In this document: positions 60,594 to 64,000 of the stretch, one piece after another
Layout: the number at the start of each line of letters is the position of its first letter
How positions within the stretch are numbered: position 1 is the first letter of the stretch
Assembly (NCBI RefSeq): GCF_016495405.1
Contig: NZ_CP044522.1
Coordinates: forward strand, 806,001-870,000
Length of the DNA stretch: 64,000 bases
DNA from: Cobetia sp. cqz5-12
GTDB taxonomy: Bacteria; Pseudomonadota; Gammaproteobacteria; Pseudomonadales; Halomonadaceae
Reading direction: 5' to 3'
Translations under genes and position numbers: made by a program
Notes under the pieces: generated by a model
Told to the model about the DNA's origin: nothing
What the model saw: only the letters and a program-made list of their open reading frames with translations
Databases searched by the model: none

Positions 60594-62360
60594 ATGTATA
60601 GGGTTACAGCTTTTTTTGCCATTTTACTATTTTATCCGTTAATGCAGCTAGGGCAGCGTATACCTAGTGAAAATATGCCTCAAAAATTTTTTAATTTAGA
60701 TTTTTCTGTGCATGACTTTTCTAGGTATGACTTCTATATTACCGGAATATACCTATTGGTCTATTCGGTCTTCTGTTTATGGGTTTTATTCATTACTCTT
60801 CTAGCCTCGCGATGGATCCTTAGTATTTCAGGGCAGCGGGTAAGACCCATATTTATTAATATTGTAGTCGCTCTCATTCTATTCCTGGTGCTTGATGTAG
60901 TGAATGGAGTCAAATTTCCTAATTCGCAATTCAAAGTTTTAGATTTAAGCTTCAATGAATTTTGGATGAAGTATATAGGTGCGACTTTAAGTTTATTCTT
61001 ATCATTTTTTATAGTGTTATTTAGTGATTCCTGTAGACGGCATTTTGCATTGATATCGCTTCTGCTTGTGCCATCAGTACTTCTGGTCGTTAATTTTTCT
61101 CTTTATAAGTGGAGCGATGGTTATACGACGAAAGGTGTGAATAATATAACCTATGTTCTAGGTGTTGACTCAGTTAGAGCAGATGCACATTCTCTACTGG
61201 CTAATAATTCTACCTTTTTAACTTCTAAGCATTTGTCTTCTTACAATAATGCTTGGTCACCTGTAGGAAGAACATATGCTTCTTGGAATGTATTGACGAC
61301 AGGGCTGGCTCCTGAGAATAACAGAGTAAGATTCAATTTATCGAGCGTTGAACCAAAATGTACGATGTTTAACATTTTTGAAGATCATGAGTGGAATATA
61401 ATTTATGGATCAGATGAAAAAAGGTTTAATCATATTGGAGAAAAATGCTCACTTGAGAATAATCTTGGCTCGTCTACACAAGCATTGGATTTTGTTGCAG
61501 CGTCCCCTTTGTTAGATATGCCATATTATAACTTGTTATCTGAATACGATTTTGTTTTCAAAGAGATTCTTCCGTTCCATATTCATAATAGAGCTAATGC
61601 TGTTACTTACGATCCGTACCAGGCTGCAAAATATTATGCTATAAAAGCAAAGAGTAAAATTACGGCTGGAGATAACTTGTTGGTGTTTCATTTCACTCTT
61701 CCTCACATGCCATGGACTCATCGTTGGAGTCACCTTTCTCAAGCCAGTGATAATCGAAAGTATGAAGTGATGGTGGAGGATGCTGGCCGTGCATTAGATA
61801 TCTTTACTGATGTTCTTTCAAAAATTGATAGCAACAGTTTTGAAGGGGTTATATGGTCTGATCATGGTGAATCATTCACACAGCATAGCTCACATGGAAA
61901 TGACTTGTTTTGCTGTAGCAACGTTGGTGGACATGGTACTTCAGCTGAAATATTGGAGCAGTATAATATATTTATTTCCTTCTCAAATTTAATTAATGAT
62001 GAGTTGGTGTATTCCGACGATAGTTTTATAACCAGTCTGGATATACTCCCTACATTGATCGACTGGCATTTCGATAAGACTATAGTTAGTGATGGCTGCA
62101 ATCTATTGCGGTTGTGTAGAAATTCTTTAGCGCGTAGCTTGACTCTTGAGTCTGGTTTTACAGTAAAAGAAATGTTAAAAAAGACTCCAGATCTATCTAA
62201 GATTATGGAGCAAGGAATAGCTGCCTATACTGTAAAGGGTGGGAAGGTAATCCTTAGAGCTGAATTTGAAGAAGAATTGATACGCACAAAAGGGTACAAA
62301 ACCGTATATGGGATAATGAGTGTCAAAAATGAAAAGAAAAGTTATAGAGATATTCACTGA
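60594..62360 (+). CDS. Membrane alkaline-phosphatase-superfamily enzyme (phosphoethanolamine-transferase/sulfatase type) next to pilA
   Basis: A 588-residue protein with about five N-terminal membrane helices (roughly 4-20, 48-70, 86-103, 127-145, 151-170) and a periplasmic hydrolase-like domain, the architecture of EptA and LtaS. Metal and active-site motifs: GVDSVRAD (D192), T227 in GRTYASWNVLTTG at the place where sulfatases have CxPSR, LPHMPW (H371), SDHGES (D423, H424) and GGHGTS (H447). A Thr nucleophile points to a phosphotransferase, not a sulfatase. GAGGG precedes the ATG. The gene is strongly AT-rich with foreign codon use, a sign of recent transfer. Substrate unknown: pilin, lipid A or a glycan are options. 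Confidence 0.8.
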   Translation: MYRVTAFFAILLFYPLMQLGQRIPSENMPQKFFNLDFSVHDFSRYDFYITGIYLLVYSVFCLWVLFITLLASRWILSISGQRVRPIFINIVVALILFLVLDVVNGVKFPNSQFKVLDLSFNEFWMKYIGATLSLFLSFFIVLFSDSCRRHFALISLLLVPSVLLVVNFSLYKWSDGYTTKGVNNITYVLGVDSVRADAHSLLANNSTFLTSKHLSSYNNAWSPVGRTYASWNVLTTGLAPENNRVRFNLSSVEPKCTMFNIFEDHEWNIIYGSDEKRFNHIGEKCSLENNLGSSTQALDFVAASPLLDMPYYNLLSEYDFVFKEILPFHIHNRANAVTYDPYQAAKYYAIKAKSKITAGDNLLVFHFTLPHMPWTHRWSHLSQASDNRKYEVMVEDAGRALDIFTDVLSKIDSNSFEGVIWSDHGESFTQHSSHGNDLFCCSNVGGHGTSAEILEQYNIFISFSNLINDELVYSDDSFITSLDILPTLIDWHFDKTIVSDGCNLLRLCRNSLARSLTLESGFTVKEMLKKTPDLSKIMEQGIAAYTVKGGKVILRAEFEEELIRTKGYKTVYGIMSVKNEKKSYRDIH

Positions 62361-62381
62361 GCCTTTCACTCGTTAGCTAAG

Positions 62382-62405
62382 TCAGGCTACCTTCCGGTAG
62401 CCTGA
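62382..62405. terminator. Convergent stem-loop after the phosphotransferase-like gene
   Basis: TCAGGCTACC (62382-62391) pairs perfectly with GGTAGCCTGA (62396-62405) around TTCC. It separates convergent genes and marks the right edge of the AT-rich segment. Confidence 0.7.
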
Positions 62406-62410
62406 TGTTA

Positions 62411-62713
62411 TCAATAAAGCGCTTCTTCTTCCTCTACCACATCTTTCAGTAGTTCCAAAAATAGCTTGTCCGCATCGGAGTGCTCTGCGGGATCTTCCGG
62501 GATATGGATGCTGGTAGTGTCAGAAATTTCGTTGGCGATGATAGCCAGCACTGCTTGCTCATTCTTTCCTTGTTCTGCCCCTTCCTTGAGGCGCGCTCGC
62601 GCCACGACCAGTGACTGCTCGAGAATCTTCGGGTCTTGCAGCAGCTTGCGGATGAAACCTTTCAGCTCACTTATGATGCGTGTCTTGTGCATTTCGCCGG
62701 ATGCGTTGCTCAT
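62411..62713 (-). CDS. Conserved-looking hypothetical protein, 100 aa
   Basis: I do not recognise this protein. It is 100 residues, mostly helical in appearance, with a basic first third (KTRIISELKGFIRKLLQDPKI) and a strongly acidic C terminus (KDVVEEEEALY). No signal peptide or membrane segment. GAGCAC-type sequence lies before the ATG. Codon use matches the GC-rich chromosome, so it is outside the AT-rich island. No functional link to its neighbours is visible. Confidence 0.6.
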   Translation of the reverse strand: MSNASGEMHKTRIISELKGFIRKLLQDPKILEQSLVVARARLKEGAEQGKNEQAVLAIIANEISDTTSIHIPEDPAEHSDADKLFLELLKDVVEEEEALY

Positions 62714-62883
62714 GGCGTGCTCCTTGTCTGGTGGATGTCTGTCTTTGAGTTCAGCGTGAATTCTGGTCTAGATGACGATGCCTGGAACGCCTTTGAGCGC
62801 TTTTGAACGGTGAGGGGCCAATCCAGGCCTGCCTTGAAACTCATGAAACCATGTCTGCCTTTGCCTGCAGTGTAACCCACACG

Positions 62884-64000
62884 TCAGCGCTGGTGGATAT
62901 GTGACATCACCCCAATCTCCAGCTGGCCAAACCACTCAAGACCCGCTGCAAGGTGTTCCATCTCGGCGATTGATGCGTTGCGCGAGTCGGCGTCGTGGTT
63001 ACATTGCTGAGCTGTTTCCCAGGCGGCTTGCGTAGCACCACCCGGCAACTCCAGCAGGATATCCACATGCGGGGACGACGAGTCGGTGTCAGCAGGTGTG
63101 GTGGCATGGTTGACGTAATGCAGGGTGAGGCCGCTGCGCGCCTGCCAGAGAGGTGACTGCTGCCAGCATTCCTCGAGTGCGGAGATGATGTCGCTGCGCA
63201 GGGGTAGGGGCTGCTTCAGCGTGGGCTGCGCCTGGCTGGCCTGACCGAGATGCGAGTCATCTTCGGGGTCGATGTGATAGAGCACATCACTGAGCTGGGG
63301 GAATTCAGCCTTGAGGCGAGCCACGGCGTGATGGCCGATGGCATGGCCTTCCGAGACGCTGATGCGTGGCGCGACCAGCAGGTGGACTTCCAGCACGATA
63401 CGGCCGGCCAGCGTGCGGCTGCGCAGGTCGTGCGCGCCACGCACCTCCGGCAGTGACAGCAAGCACTCACGCATGGCGTGTTGCTGTTCACGCGGCAGGG
63501 CGGTGTCGATCAGTTCGCGTGAGGCCTCCCAGGCCAATGAGGCGCCGATCTTGCCCACCATCACACCAACGACGACCGCTGCGATGCCATCCAGCCAGCT
63601 TGCCCCCAGCTGGGTACCGATCAGGCCTATCAGCACCGCCACGGTGGAGAGCGCATCACTGCGCGAGTGCCAGGCATTGGCCTCCAGCAGCTTGGATTTC
63701 TGCTTGCGCGCGATCTTCAGCGTAGCGCGAAAGATACCTTCCTTGCCGAGCAGTGAGATGATCGCGATGCCGATGCCCAGCGCGCCGGGCAGCGGGATGG
63801 TCAGTGAGCCGAACATCAGCTCCCAGCTGCGCAAGATGCCTTCCCAGCCAATGGCGCCTGCCACGGCCAGCAGCAGGCTGCCAAGCACGAGGGTACCGAG
63901 CGTCTCGATGCGCTCATGGCCCCAAGGATGTGAGCGATCCGGTGCCTGGCGGCCGTAGTGAGTCGCCACCAACACGAAGGCATCCGTCACCAGGTCTGAC
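62884..64000 (-). CDS. Cation diffusion facilitator transporter with extra C-terminal domain (5' end outside window)
   Basis: The frame enters from beyond 64000, reading SDLVTDAFVLVATHYG, which is the second-helix metal-site motif of CDF transporters, so about 50 N-terminal residues are missing. HPWGHERIETLG, the second metal site in HSRSDALSTVAVLIG and the cytoplasmic dimerisation domain (VRGAHDLRSRTLAGRIVLEVHLLV) follow. It exports Zn, Fe, Co or Mn. About 110 residues follow the usual end, forming an extra domain of unknown role. Metal specificity cannot be told. Confidence 0.92.
   Translation of the reverse strand, partial: SDLVTDAFVLVATHYGRQAPDRSHPWGHERIETLGTLVLGSLLLAVAGAIGWEGILRSWELMFGSLTIPLPGALGIGIAIISLLGKEGIFRATLKIARKQKSKLLEANAWHSRSDALSTVAVLIGLIGTQLGASWLDGIAAVVVGVMVGKIGASLAWEASRELIDTALPREQQHAMRECLLSLPEVRGAHDLRSRTLAGRIVLEVHLLVAPRISVSEGHAIGHHAVARLKAEFPQLSDVLYHIDPEDDSHLGQASQAQPTLKQPLPLRSDIISALEECWQQSPLWQARSGLTLHYVNHATTPADTDSSSPHVDILLELPGGATQAAWETAQQCNHDADSRNASIAEMEHLAAGLEWFGQLEIGVMSHIHQR

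Noticed and set aside
61536..62101. Small minus-strand frames opposite the AT-rich phosphotransferase-like gene
   Set aside because: Short, without ribosome-binding sites, and opposite a gene with clear active-site motifs.

Overview
The window looks like a chromosomal segment of a GC-rich gammaproteobacterium of the Pseudomonas/Halomonas type. A Halomonadaceae member (Halomonas or Cobetia-like) is my best guess, inferred from gene order (rpoN-lptBAC-kdsCD-mla-murA-hisGD, petABC-sspAB, rnpB-dcw-lpxC-secA-argJ-mutT, pilBCD/pilA), codon use, short-form HisG and DciA. Almost every gene is housekeeping and densely packed. No tRNA, rRNA, CRISPR array, prophage or insertion sequence was seen.

Layout. 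1-5680 (minus strand): 5' part of rpoN, then the LPS export and Kdo genes lptB-lptA-lptC-kdsC-kdsD and a Ca/Na antiporter. 5995-13368 (plus): the Mla phospholipid transport operon mlaFEDCB, ibaG, murA, hisG, hisD. 13490-18013: a DegS/AlgW-like protease (minus), a Nif3 family protein (plus), yhcB/zapG (minus), zapE (plus). 18265-23587 (plus): rplM-rpsI, the cytochrome bc1 operon petABC, sspA and sspB. 23796-27331 (minus): BON lipoprotein, diaA, yraN, lpoA. 27528-47909 (plus): rsmI, the RNase P RNA gene, then a full division and cell wall cluster rsmH-ftsL-ftsI-murE-murF-mraY-murD-ftsW-murG-murC-ddl-ftsQ-ftsA-ftsZ-lpxC, without mraZ. 48126-54360: dciA (minus), a small secreted leader ORF, secA, argJ and a Nudix/ThiE-like fusion (plus). 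54524-59512 (minus): yacG-coaE-pilD-pilC-pilB. 60086-62360 (plus): the major pilin pilA and an AT-rich membrane alkaline-phosphatase-superfamily gene. The window ends with a small hypothetical and a CDF metal transporter (minus).

Most interesting system. The 126-codon ORF at 48668-49048 sits where E. coli keeps secM. It has a signal-peptide-like N terminus and ends in RAPPILS, matching the RAPP motif of known ribosome arrest peptides. The ten bases that follow the RAPP codons (49037-49046) are a perfect complement of the ten bases holding the secA Shine-Dalgarno up to the secA ATG (49214-49223). A ribosome stalled at RAPP would cover the anti-SD strand and free secA translation. This is a candidate SecM analogue of RAPP type that senses secretion capacity and controls secA.

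Second theme. pilA is followed by an AT-rich gene for a five-helix membrane enzyme with a Thr in the nucleophile position of the alkaline phosphatase/phosphoethanolamine-transferase fold. It may be a pilin- or envelope-modifying phosphotransferase. pilC also carries a compositionally distinct central segment, and the pilB-pilC gap can form alternative hairpins.

Third theme. Degenerate 12-24 bp tandem repeats recur near stop codons and terminators at eight places, and an 81-nt hairpin lies where mraZ is usually found.
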